Shown here piece after piece: positions 5,788 through 13,335 of a stretch of 13,587 nucleotides of DNA. The position numbers and the translations under genes were made by a program. Under the pieces are notes generated by a model that saw only the letters and a list, made by a program, of their open reading frames with translations, made no database searches and was not told the DNA's origin. Source of the DNA: an uncultured Campylobacter sp. (GTDB lineage Bacteria; Campylobacterota; Campylobacteria; Campylobacterales; Campylobacteraceae); the NCBI RefSeq assembly GCF_905372745.1, contig NZ_CAJPQR010000047.1:1-13587 (forward strand), written 5' to 3'. Within the stretch, counting starts at the first letter, position 1. Each line of letters opens with the position of its first letter.

Positions 5788-6875
5788 TTTGTCGTCTTGG
5801 CTATCGTTTTGCCGCTCGTTTGGTTGTCGCGCTCTTTTAGCTGACCGCACGCTGCGCTGATGTCAAGGCCCTTGCTCTGCCTGATAGTGCAGGTCACGCC
5901 GTGATCGCGCAGATATGTCTGAAATGCCTCCATATCGGCCGCGTTCGGGCGTTCGTATTCGCTGCCTTCGTGCGGATTAAAGTAGATCAAATTTACCTTT
6001 GCTTTGATGCCGTGTAGTAGCGAAACGAGCTTTTTGGCGTCTTTTATACCGTCGTTCATGTCTTTTATGACGAGATACTCAAACATCACTCGCTTACGCA
6101 TATCGATCGGAAAGCCCCTCACAGCCTCCATAACGGACTCGATTTTGTAAGCGTTATTTATCGGCATTAGTTTGCTGCGTAGCTCGTTAGTAACGGCGTG
6201 CAAAGATATCGCTAACAGCACGCCCAGATCCATCTCGCCGAGCTTTTTTATCTGGCTGCCTAGCCCACTAGTACTAACGGTTTGGCGGCGCGGAGCGATA
6301 GCTAACCCGTCGTTTTCTTTTAAAATTTTTATAGCTTTACTAACGTTTTCTAGGTTATCTAGCGGCTCACCCATGCCCATATATACGACGTTTACGCGGC
6401 GCTCATAGGGGATTTTGTTTTCTCTTTTTATCCATAAAATTTGACCTACGATCTCGCCCGACGTTAGGTTTCTCGTTAGTCCGCTCTTGCCCGTTAGGCA
6501 AAACGAACAGCCCATGCGGCAGCCAACCTGCGAACTAACGCAGATCGTATAACGAGCGTGACGCGCTACTTCGCCGTTTTCGTCGCTGAGTTCCTCTTTC
6601 ATCGGCAGCAGCACGCTTTCTATCCGTAGCCCGTCTTTGAGCTCAAAAAGATATTTGATCGAGCCGTCGGCGCTCTGCTCAAATTTGACGCATTTTAGCG
6701 GGTCGAGGTAAAACTCCTGCGCCAAATTTGCACGCAGATCCTTTGGCAAATTTAGCATTTTATCAAAACTCGTCGCATTTTTCTTATATAGCCACTCGAA
6801 AATTTGCTTTGCGCGAAACGGCGGCGAGAGTTGTTCTTTTAGCTCGTCTAATGTAAAATCAAGCAAATTTTTCAA
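5784..6875 (-). CDS. rlmN: Dual-specificity 23S rRNA/tRNA adenine-C2 methyltransferase
   Basis: A 363-aa radical-SAM enzyme that methylates C2 of A2503 in 23S rRNA and A37 in some tRNAs. The iron-sulphur motif CRMGCSFC gives Cys119, Cys123 and Cys126. Cys112 (ICVSSQVGC) and Cys343 (DISAACGQL) correspond to the other conserved cysteines, the latter being the methyl-carrier position. GMGEPL (167-172) binds SAM. The N-terminal helical domain (1-80) is present, so the protein is complete. The start is TTG, overlapping the previous stop as TTGA, with AAGGAAA about 6 nt upstream. The end overlaps the next start as ATGA. It lies mid-operon. Confidence 0.96.
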   Translation of the reverse strand: MKNLLDFTLDELKEQLSPPFRAKQIFEWLYKKNATSFDKMLNLPKDLRANLAQEFYLDPLKCVKFEQSADGSIKYLFELKDGLRIESVLLPMKEELSDENGEVARHARYTICVSSQVGCRMGCSFCLTGKSGLTRNLTSGEIVGQILWIKRENKIPYERRVNVVYMGMGEPLDNLENVSKAIKILKENDGLAIAPRRQTVSTSGLGSQIKKLGEMDLGVLLAISLHAVTNELRSKLMPINNAYKIESVMEAVRGFPIDMRKRVMFEYLVIKDMNDGIKDAKKLVSLLHGIKAKVNLIYFNPHEGSEYERPNAADMEAFQTYLRDHGVTCTIRQSKGLDISAACGQLKERDNQTSGKTIAKTTK

Positions 6876-7537
6876 ATGATTTCCTTTTGTTTTAGATATT
6901 TTTCGAGCTCATTTTTGGCTTGCTCGTGGTTTTTGATAAAGTCCGCGTGTGCGTTTTTATCGCAAAAATTCGTCGCTACGAATATGCCGTAAGCGGGGAT
7001 TTGAAATTTTTGCGCGACTTTAAGGACGGCAAAAAATTCCATATTTTCTAAAAAATATCCACGCGCAAAAAGCTCGTGAGCTAAATTTTGATAGGTTGTG
7101 ATGAAATTTGAGGAGTTTACCTTGCATGTTCCACGTGGAACAACAGAAGCGATTTCGTTTTTTATCGGCGAATAGCTCTTGTTTTCTAGGCTTGAAATTT
7201 CGATATTTGCCGCGGCCGAGCTCTCGTAAATTTCAAAAATTTCACCTTCCTTGTAAAGTCCTGCCGAGCCTATAAAAATGATTTCTCTCGGCAGCGCGTT
7301 TAAAATTTTATCCGGATTTTGAGAGGATTTCGCACTTTGCAAAATAGGCGAATCAATCAAATTTAGCCTCTCGTCGAGCTGTCCATTAGCCGTCAAATTT
7401 TGCTCGTATCTACCGCAACCATCAGCCATAGCTCGCTTTTGCAAAAGCGCCGTCAAATTTATGCTCATATCCACTAGCCCGACGCCCATCGGTAGCGCAA
7501 ATGGAAATATTTCGTTTCGTCCCGCTGAAATAATCAC
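6872..7537 (-). CDS. Nucleoside phosphorylase/hydrolase superfamily protein
   Basis: A 221-aa protein of the PNP/UDP phosphorylase fold. IIFIGSAGLY (86-95) matches the glycine-rich strand-loop, VNSSNFITT (140-148) the nucleoside-binding region, and ENMEFFAVLKVAQ (164-176) the conserved 'xMExxAv' ribose/base site; ATNFCDKNAH (188-197) matches the last conserved segment. It probably cleaves or phosphorolyses a purine nucleoside or a related compound. Campylobacters use MTA/SAH nucleosidase for the futalosine menaquinone route, so I do not call this mqnB. The start is GTG with AAGGA about 8 nt before it, 37 nt downstream of hisF; the end overlaps rlmN by 4 nt. It carries parS site 2 at 7127-7142 (Val-Pro-Arg-Gly-Thr). 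Confidence 0.78.
   Translation of the reverse strand: MIISAGRNEIFPFALPMGVGLVDMSINLTALLQKRAMADGCGRYEQNLTANGQLDERLNLIDSPILQSAKSSQNPDKILNALPREIIFIGSAGLYKEGEIFEIYESSAAANIEISSLENKSYSPIKNEIASVVPRGTCKVNSSNFITTYQNLAHELFARGYFLENMEFFAVLKVAQKFQIPAYGIFVATNFCDKNAHADFIKNHEQAKNELEKYLKQKEII
7127..7142. promoter_or_regulatory. parS site 2 (ParB-binding palindrome)
   Basis: A second perfect TGTTCCACGTGGAACA, identical to the site at 3463-3478 and 3,664 bp from it. It lies in the nucleoside phosphorylase-like gene, read on the minus strand as GTT CCA CGT GGA ACA. Frame and encoded residues differ from site 1, so selection is on the DNA, not on a peptide. Two copies this close mark a ParB nucleation cluster, normally near oriC. 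Confidence 0.88.
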
Positions 7538-7574
7538 GCCCTATCCTTTTTCGCGCTAAATTTGAGCTCAAATT

Positions 7575-8330
7575 TCACAGTCTAACCTCGATGCCGTTTT
7601 GTCTGAGGTATGTTTTAAGCGCCCTAATCTCGATCTCTCTAAAGTGAAAGATCGACGCTGCGAGACATGCGTCCGCACCCGCTAAAAATGCGTCTTTGAA
7701 GTGCTCCATTTTGCCCGCGCCGCCGCTTGCGATGACGGGGATATCAAGCGCGCTAAAAATTCGCGTCAAATTTAACTCAAAGCCGTTTTTAACGCCGTCG
7801 CAGTCCATCGACGTGAGTAAAATTTCGCCCGCGCCGCGCTCCTGAGCCTCTTTCGCCCAAGCAAGCGCACCCTTGCCCGTATCTAGCCTGCCGCCGTTTA
7901 TAAAAACGCTATAGCCCTCGCCTGTTTTCTTTGCGTCGATCGCGACGACGACGCACTGCGAGCCGAATTTATTCGCCGCTTCGTCTATCAAATTCGGATT
8001 TTTTATCGCGGCGGAGTTGAGGCTTATTTTGTCGCAGCCGACGTTTAGCAGGCGCGAGATATCGTCGATCGTGCGGATGCCGCCGCCAACGGTCAGCGGG
8101 ATAAAAAGCTCGCGCGCGACCCGCTCCACGACGTCCACGATCGTATCGCGCTCAAGGTGTGACGCCGTGATATCGAGGAAGCACAGCTCGTCCGCGCCCT
8201 CCTCGTTGTAGCGTTTGGCTATCTCGACCGGATCGCCCGCATCCACGAGACCTACGAAATTTACGCCCTTTACCACGCGTCCGTCTTTGACGTCTAGGCA
8301 TGGGATTATGCGTTTTGCAAAATGGTTCAT
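7575..8330 (-). CDS. hisF: Imidazole glycerol phosphate synthase cyclase subunit
   Basis: A 251-aa TIM-barrel enzyme, full length. With the glutaminase HisH it converts PRFAR and ammonia to IGP and AICAR in histidine synthesis. Motifs are RIIPCLDVKDGRVVKG (7-22) with catalytic Asp13, LDITAS (52-57), PLTVGGGIRTIDD (78-90), VVVAIDAK (127-134) with catalytic Asp132, ASGGAGK (201-207) and GADACLAASIFHF (218-230). The ATG follows AAGAAGAG. It is first in the minus-strand gene string and is separated from other his genes, which are not in this window. AICAR, its by-product, feeds purine synthesis, but there is no direct link to purB here. Confidence 0.97.
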   Translation of the reverse strand: MNHFAKRIIPCLDVKDGRVVKGVNFVGLVDAGDPVEIAKRYNEEGADELCFLDITASHLERDTIVDVVERVARELFIPLTVGGGIRTIDDISRLLNVGCDKISLNSAAIKNPNLIDEAANKFGSQCVVVAIDAKKTGEGYSVFINGGRLDTGKGALAWAKEAQERGAGEILLTSMDCDGVKNGFELNLTRIFSALDIPVIASGGAGKMEHFKDAFLAGADACLAASIFHFREIEIRALKTYLRQNGIEVRL

Positions 8331-8338
8331 CGCTCTTC

Positions 8339-8370
8339 TTTAGCTAAAATTTGGCTTTATTTTAGCTAAA
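8339..8370. promoter_or_regulatory. Twin palindromes TTTAGCTAAA in the hisF-ksgA divergent spacer
   Basis: TTTAGCTAAA occurs at 8339-8348 and 8361-8370, 22 bp apart start to start, about two helical turns, each followed by TTTG within a few bases. A -10-like TAAAAT for hisF (8364-8359, minus) lies within the second copy's edge. This could be an operator for the hisF side, or only an AT-rich coincidence. Confidence 0.3.
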
Positions 8371-8407
8371 TTTGACTTATCTAATCATTACATAAGATAT
8401 TTTTGGG

Positions 8408-8413
8408 TAAAAT
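8408..8413 (+). promoter_or_regulatory. -10 box for the ksgA-rnj-kdsD-rluB operon
   Basis: TAAAAT preceded by TTTTTGGG, 20 nt before the ksgA ATG. It fits the Campylobacter housekeeping promoter pattern, in which a T-rich stretch replaces the -35 box. It is the only good promoter-like element seen before the four-gene plus-strand operon. Confidence 0.45.
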
Positions 8414-8433
8414 CGGCGAAATTTAGGAAAAAA

Positions 8434-9297
8434 ATGGAAAATATTAAAGCAAAAAAATGCTTCGGGCAAAATTTTTTACACGACGAAGCGACGCTAAACA
8501 AAATCATCCAAGCGATTCCCAAAGATACGCAAAATATCGTTGAAATTGGGCCTGGCTTAGGTGATTTGACATTTAGAATTTTGCGGATTTGCGGCGTAAC
8601 TAGCTATGAGATAGATACCGAGCTTTTTGCGCTGCTGCAGAAAAAATTCGCAAACGAAATTCAAAACGGACGATTGAAACTTTTTTGCAAAGACGCGCTG
8701 GATCAATGGAGCGAAGACGGCCTAAGCGATGAGCCGTATTTTTTAGCGGCAAACCTGCCCTACTACGTCGCTACGAAGATGATCCTAAATGCGATCGAAG
8801 ACGAGAAATGTCGCGGCCTGGTCGTGATGATACAAAAGGAAGTCGCGCTCAAATTTAGCGCAAAAAGCGGCGATAGAGATTTTAGCTCTTTGGCGATTTT
8901 AGCCTCGCTTCAAGGCGGCTGCGAGCTACTTTTTGACGTGGATGCGAGCTGCTTTAATCCGCCGCCGAAGGTGACTTCTTCGGTTATAAAACTGCAAAAA
9001 AGTAAAAATTTAATAGGCGAAACCGGAGTATTTGAGAGTAAATTTGAATACGAAAAATTTAAAACTTATCTCAAAATCGCCTTTAGCGCGCCTAGAAAAA
9101 CGCTAATGAAAAATTTGAGTTCAAGCTATAACAAGCTTGAAACCCAGCGAATTTTCAGTCTGCTAAATTTGAGCGTAAACATCCGTCCGCACGAGCTAAA
9201 TGTCGATCTTTATCTAGAAATATTTAAAAATTTAAAGGAAGATAATGAACGACAAGAACGAAGAAAAAGCGGTGGTTTCTCAGGGCAAGAGCAATAA
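8434..9297 (+). CDS. ksgA: 16S rRNA dimethyladenosine transferase
   Basis: A 287-aa SAM-dependent enzyme (also rsmA) that dimethylates two adjacent adenines near the 3' end of 16S rRNA during late 30S assembly. Motifs in order: KKCFGQNFLHD (7-17), SAM-binding VEIGPGLGDLT (36-46), acidic residues in YEID (58-61) and CKDALD (85-90), catalytic NLPY (107-110) and FNPPPKVTSSVI (174-185). The ATG has AGGA 5 nt upstream. The last 17 codons overlap the start of rnj in another frame, and the tail ERQERRKSGGFSGQEQ is rich in polar and charged residues, probably a non-conserved extension. Confidence 0.96.
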   Translation: MENIKAKKCFGQNFLHDEATLNKIIQAIPKDTQNIVEIGPGLGDLTFRILRICGVTSYEIDTELFALLQKKFANEIQNGRLKLFCKDALDQWSEDGLSDEPYFLAANLPYYVATKMILNAIEDEKCRGLVVMIQKEVALKFSAKSGDRDFSSLAILASLQGGCELLFDVDASCFNPPPKVTSSVIKLQKSKNLIGETGVFESKFEYEKFKTYLKIAFSAPRKTLMKNLSSSYNKLETQRIFSLLNLSVNIRPHELNVDLYLEIFKNLKEDNERQERRKSGGFSGQEQ

Positions 9298-11395
9298 AAA
9301 ACGCAGATTTCGCCCTAGAAATAAAAATAAACAAGAAAATTTAGATCAAAACGCGCAAAACGGCGAGCAAAAAGCTAGCCAAAGCGTGATAGATAATTTC
9401 TTTTTAGAGCCTTTTGACGGCGGCGAACAGCACGCGCTAAACGGCGAGCAAACTAACGCTAACAAACAAAACGGCAAAAAAAATCGCACTAAAAATGGCA
9501 AACAAAACTCTCAAAATAGCGCACAAAACGATAATAAAAACGCTAACAAACAAACCACTAACGCCGAAAATCAAACAGCGGAAGCTAAGCCTAAAAAACA
9601 GAGAAAACCGAAGAAAAATTTACCCGCTAAGCTAAACGGTAACGAGCAGTGGCAGCAAGATATCGCCGCGTCTATGGAGGCAAACAAGGCTGTCCATGAA
9701 CTACGCCTCGAACCGATGAAATACCTAAACTCGACCGATCACAGGATCCGAATCACGCCTCTTGGCGGACTGGGCGAGATCGGCGGAAATATGACGATAT
9801 TTGAGACCGACACGAGCGCAATCATCGTCGATATCGGCATGAGCTTTCCTAGCGAGAGTATGCACGGTGTAGATATCCTCATCCCCGACTTTGACTACGT
9901 GCGCAAGATAAAAGACAAGATAAAAGGCGTCGTCATCACGCACGCACATGAGGATCACATCGGCGCGGTGCCCTACTTTTATAAAGAGTTTAAATTTCCG
10001 ATTTACGCTACACCGCTACCGCTTGGTATGATAAATAACAAATTTGAAGAGCACGGGCTAAAGCAGGAGCGTTCACTTTTCCGCTCGGTCGAAAAGCGCA
10101 AGCCGTATTTGATAGGAGATTTTGAGGTCGAGTGGATACATATCACACACTCCATCATCGACGCTAGCGCGCTTGCCATCACGACAAAGGCCGGCACCAT
10201 CATCCACACGGGCGACTTTAAGATCGACCACACGCCGATCGACGGCTACCCTACCGATCTGGGGCGCCTAGCCTACTACGGCGAGCGCGGCGTGCTGTGC
10301 CTGATGAGCGATAGCACGAATAGCTATAGAGAGGGCTTTACTAAAAGCGAAAGCAGCGTGGGTAAGACCTTTGATGCGATTTTCTCAAAAGCCAAAGGCC
10401 GCGTGATAATGAGCACGTTTAGCTCCAACATCCACCGCGTCTATCAGGCGATCGACTGGGGGCTAAAATACAACCGCAAGGTCTGCGTCATCGGCCGTAG
10501 CATGGAGCGCAACCTTTACACGGCGATGGAGCTTGGCTACATCAAGCTGGATAAGAAAATTTTTATCGACGCTAACGAAGTCGGCAAATTTAAAGATAAC
10601 GAAGTACTGATCGTCACCACCGGCTCTCAAGGCGAGACGATGAGCGCGCTGTACCGCATGGCTACGGATGAGCACAAATACATCAAAATAAAGCCGACCG
10701 ATCAGATCATCATCAGCTCAAAGGCGATCCCCGGCAACGAAAGCAGCGTCTCGACGGTGCTAAATTTCCTCATCAAATCAGGCGCTAGCGTCGCGTATCA
10801 GGACTTTAGCGAGATACACGTGAGCGGTCACGCAGCGCAAGAGGAGCAAAAACTGATGCTGCGCCTAATAAAGCCTAAATTTTTCCTTCCTGTCCACGGC
10901 GAATACAACCACATCGCAAAGCATAAAGAAACGGCCGTAGCCTGCGGCGTGGACGAGCGAAATATCTATCTGATGAGCGACGGCGATCAGATGGAAATTT
11001 GCCAAAAATACATGAAACGCGCCAAGACGGTAAAAACGGGCAAGGTCTTTATCGATAACCAAATCAACAAGCAAATTTCAGACGACGTCGTGATCGATAG
11101 GCAAAATTTGGCTGAAGCGGGCGTCGTGATGATCATCGCGCAAATCTCTCGTCACGGCGCTAAGCTCATAAATAAGCCTCGCGTCATCAGCTACGGTCTG
11201 GTTGGCGACAAGCAAGACGGCGAGTTTAGAAAAGAGATGGAGGGCGTGCTTGAGCAGTATCTAAGCAACGTTAAAGAGGAGCTTTTAAAAGACGGCAGGA
11301 TGCTTGAGGGGCAAGTGCGCCAGGTCATCCGTAAGCATATATTTAGAAAAGTTAAAAAATATCCGACCATCGTGCCGATCATATACCTGATGTAA
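9245..11395 (+). CDS. rnj: Ribonuclease J
   Basis: A 716-aa metallo-beta-lactamase/beta-CASP RNase (5' exo- and endonuclease), the main RNA-decay enzyme in epsilonproteobacteria, which lack RNase E. Zinc ligands are visible: HAHEDH (233-238), His302 (ITHS), Asp324 (HTGDFKID) and the C-terminal PVHGEYNH (549-556); SGHA (527-530) is the beta-CASP motif. Residues 1 to about 150 are a low-complexity Asn/Gln/Lys tail, as in H. pylori RNase J, where the enzyme pairs with the helicase RhpA. The start is the ATG at 9245 with AAAGGAAG 3-9 nt upstream, inside the ksgA reading frame (53-nt overlap). The next gene follows after 9 nt. Confidence 0.96.
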   Translation: MNDKNEEKAVVSQGKSNKKRRFRPRNKNKQENLDQNAQNGEQKASQSVIDNFFLEPFDGGEQHALNGEQTNANKQNGKKNRTKNGKQNSQNSAQNDNKNANKQTTNAENQTAEAKPKKQRKPKKNLPAKLNGNEQWQQDIAASMEANKAVHELRLEPMKYLNSTDHRIRITPLGGLGEIGGNMTIFETDTSAIIVDIGMSFPSESMHGVDILIPDFDYVRKIKDKIKGVVITHAHEDHIGAVPYFYKEFKFPIYATPLPLGMINNKFEEHGLKQERSLFRSVEKRKPYLIGDFEVEWIHITHSIIDASALAITTKAGTIIHTGDFKIDHTPIDGYPTDLGRLAYYGERGVLCLMSDSTNSYREGFTKSESSVGKTFDAIFSKAKGRVIMSTFSSNIHRVYQAIDWGLKYNRKVCVIGRSMERNLYTAMELGYIKLDKKIFIDANEVGKFKDNEVLIVTTGSQGETMSALYRMATDEHKYIKIKPTDQIIISSKAIPGNESSVSTVLNFLIKSGASVAYQDFSEIHVSGHAAQEEQKLMLRLIKPKFFLPVHGEYNHIAKHKETAVACGVDERNIYLMSDGDQMEICQKYMKRAKTVKTGKVFIDNQINKQISDDVVIDRQNLAEAGVVMIIAQISRHGAKLINKPRVISYGLVGDKQDGEFRKEMEGVLEQYLSNVKEELLKDGRMLEGQVRQVIRKHIFRKVKKYPTIVPIIYLM

Positions 11396-11404
11396 GGGCG
11401 CAAA

Positions 11405-12364
11405 ATGAGCGAGATAATAAAAGTAGCCGCTAACGTGCTAAAGATGGAGGCTAACGAGCTAACAAGAAATGCCGAAATTTTAGACGGCGAATTTGAAAAA
11501 GCGGTCGAGATTTTATACCAAACCAAAGGCAAAGTCGTGGTCACGGGCGTAGGCAAGAGCGGACACGTCGGTGCCAAGATCGCCGCGACGCTTGCTAGTA
11601 CTGGTACGCCTAGCTTTTTCATGCATCCGACCGAGGCGATGCACGGCGATCTAGGTATGATCGGCAAGGATGATACGCTACTAGCCATCAGCTTTAGCGG
11701 CGAGAGCGAGGAGCTAACCAAAATCCTGCCTCACGTGCAGCGTTTTGGCGTGCCGATAGTTGCGATGGCGAAGGATAAATTTAGCACGCTGGGCAAATTT
11801 AGCGACGCGTTTGTGAAACTTGACGTTAGCAAAGAAGCCTGCCCGCTAGATGCCGCACCGACTAGCTCGACGACGCTAACGTTAGCCCTAGGTGATGCGT
11901 TAGCGGTTTGCCTGATGGAAAAGCGAGGCTTTAAAAAAGAGGATTTTGCAAATTTTCATCCAGGTGGAAGTCTTGGCAAGAGATTATTTTTAAAAGTAAA
12001 AGACGTGATGAGAAGCGAAAATTTGCCGATAGTCCGCTGGAATGCGAGCCTAAAACAGGCGATCGACACGATGACGCACGGCAAACTCGGTACCGTCCTT
12101 ATCGTGGATAAAGACGGTGTTTTGGATGCGATTTTAAGCGACGGAGACCTTAGGCGCGCGCTGATGAGAGAGGACTTTGATCTAAACGATGCCGCGATCA
12201 AATACGCGACGCTAAAACCAAAAGAGCTAAACGATAAAGAGATGTTAGCGATCGATGCGTTAGCACTTATCGAGCGCTACAAGATCCAACTCCTAGCCGT
12301 CGTGGAAAACGGCGTTCCGGTCGGCGTTTTACACATACACGACCTTGCAAATTTAGGACTATAA
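11405..12364 (+). CDS. kdsD: Arabinose-5-phosphate isomerase (KpsF/GutQ/KdsD family)
   Basis: A 319-aa cytoplasmic isomerase turning ribulose-5-phosphate into arabinose-5-phosphate, the first step towards KDO for the LPS core and sometimes capsule. An N-terminal SIS domain (about 30-175) has GVGKSGHVGAKIA (48-60), HPTEAMHGDLG (74-84) and SFSGESEEL (96-104); FHPGGSLGKRL (184-194) is the family signature. Two CBS domains follow (about 199-255 and 265-319), giving the usual full length. The start has AAGGGCG upstream and lies 9 nt after rnj; the stop is 1 nt from rluB. From memory, H. pylori also has a kpsF-like gene beside rnj, so the placement is old. The symbol kpsF would serve equally well. 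Confidence 0.93.
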   Translation: MSEIIKVAANVLKMEANELTRNAEILDGEFEKAVEILYQTKGKVVVTGVGKSGHVGAKIAATLASTGTPSFFMHPTEAMHGDLGMIGKDDTLLAISFSGESEELTKILPHVQRFGVPIVAMAKDKFSTLGKFSDAFVKLDVSKEACPLDAAPTSSTTLTLALGDALAVCLMEKRGFKKEDFANFHPGGSLGKRLFLKVKDVMRSENLPIVRWNASLKQAIDTMTHGKLGTVLIVDKDGVLDAILSDGDLRRALMREDFDLNDAAIKYATLKPKELNDKEMLAIDALALIERYKIQLLAVVENGVPVGVLHIHDLANLGL

Positions 12365-12365
12365 A

Positions 12366-13139
12366 ATGCAAAAAAGCAGACTAAATAAATTTATATCTCA
12401 TAACACGAGTTATTCGCGCAGAGAGGCCGACGAGCTCATAAAACAGGGAAAAGTTAGCGTAAACGGTCGCGTCGTTAGCGAGCTGGCTACTAGCGTTAGC
12501 GATGAGGATAAAGTAAGGATAAACGGCCGTCCCGTGCGGCTAAAGAAAGAATTTACGGTGATTGTTTATAACAAACAAAAAGGCGAGCTGGTTAGTAAAA
12601 AGGATGACCGCGGACGTAAAACGATCTATGATAGTTTGGATCGTCAGTTTGCTAAATTTGTTAGTATCGGGCGGCTTGACTACGCTAGCGAGGGACTACT
12701 TTTGCTAACGGACGCCCCGGCGATCGCAACTGCGCTAATGAATAGCGACGTAGAGCGCGAATACTATCTAAAAGTAAAAGGCGAGATAACGCCTGAGGTG
12801 ATAACAGCGATGAATGAGGGCTTTTTCGCCGCCGACGCTACTAAGGGCGCGCATGCTAAAACCGCGATAAAATCGATGGAATTTAAGCCGTTTTTAGACT
12901 ATAAAATTTTCGGCGCCAGCGGCGGCTTTACGAAACTAAAAGTCGTGATAAACGAGGGACAAAACCGTGAGCTACGAAGGTTTTTCGGCTATTTCGACCT
13001 TGAGGTAATGGATCTAAAACGCGTTAGTTTCGGGCGCGTAGATCTTGGTATGCTAAAGCCCGGTAAATGGCGATACTTTGAAAACGGCGAATACGAAGCG
13101 CTGAGGGATTTTTTGAAAGTTAATAATATTAGATATTAG
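12366..13139 (+). CDS. rluB: 23S rRNA pseudouridine synthase of the RsuA/RluB family
   Basis: A 257-aa enzyme of the RsuA/RluB/RluE/RluF group, probably modifying the 23S rRNA site handled by RluB. An S4 RNA-binding domain spans residues 1-55 (LNKFISHNTSYSRREADELI, then VSVNGRVV). The catalytic motif GRLDYASEGLLLLTD (102-116) holds Asp105, followed by REYYLKVKG (131-139) and EGQNRELRRFF (197-207). The ATG lies 1 nt after the kdsD stop with AGGA upstream. It ends the operon only 3 nt from the 3' end of the oppositely oriented tRNA-Ala, with no terminator space. RluB is the likely specificity; RsuA or RluE cannot be excluded by eye. Confidence 0.88.
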   Translation: MQKSRLNKFISHNTSYSRREADELIKQGKVSVNGRVVSELATSVSDEDKVRINGRPVRLKKEFTVIVYNKQKGELVSKKDDRGRKTIYDSLDRQFAKFVSIGRLDYASEGLLLLTDAPAIATALMNSDVEREYYLKVKGEITPEVITAMNEGFFAADATKGAHAKTAIKSMEFKPFLDYKIFGASGGFTKLKVVINEGQNRELRRFFGYFDLEVMDLKRVSFGRVDLGMLKPGKWRYFENGEYEALRDFLKVNNIRY

Positions 13140-13142
13140 TCA

Positions 13143-13218
<76 letters not shown>

Positions 13219-13239
13219 AATCATTGAAAGGATTTTGGA

Positions 13240-13245
13240 ATTATA
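13240..13245 (-). promoter_or_regulatory. -10 box for tRNA-Ala
   Basis: On the minus strand this is TATAAT, 21 nt upstream of the first tRNA base, which would give a leader of about 14 nt. It is the best promoter match in the 117-nt spacer on this strand. Confidence 0.5.
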
Positions 13246-13310
13246 TCATTTTTATCTTACGAAATTTTGAAATTTGACGAAATAAAATAAAATTTTAAGC
13301 AAAAATCAGC

Positions 13311-13316
13311 TAGAAT
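13311..13316 (+). promoter_or_regulatory. -10 box for the Gly-Leu-Cys tRNA operon
   Basis: TAGAAT lies 19 nt before the first base of tRNA-Gly, in an AT-rich stretch. A TTGACG at 13274-13279 is too far upstream (31 nt) to be its -35 box, as is normal in Campylobacter, where the -35 is poorly conserved. Confidence 0.4.
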
Positions 13317-13335
13317 CTCAATTCTCAAACAAAAT

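Noticed and set aside
6872..7537. Naming the phosphorylase-like gene mqnB (futalosine hydrolase)
   Set aside because: Epsilonproteobacteria use the aminodeoxyfutalosine route with MTA/SAH nucleosidase; motifs alone do not show futalosine specificity.
11191..11721. A 176-codon minus-strand frame across the rnj/kdsD junction
   Set aside because: It is antisense to two well-supported conserved genes; its hydrophobic, Ser/Leu-rich look is typical of a reverse-complement shadow.
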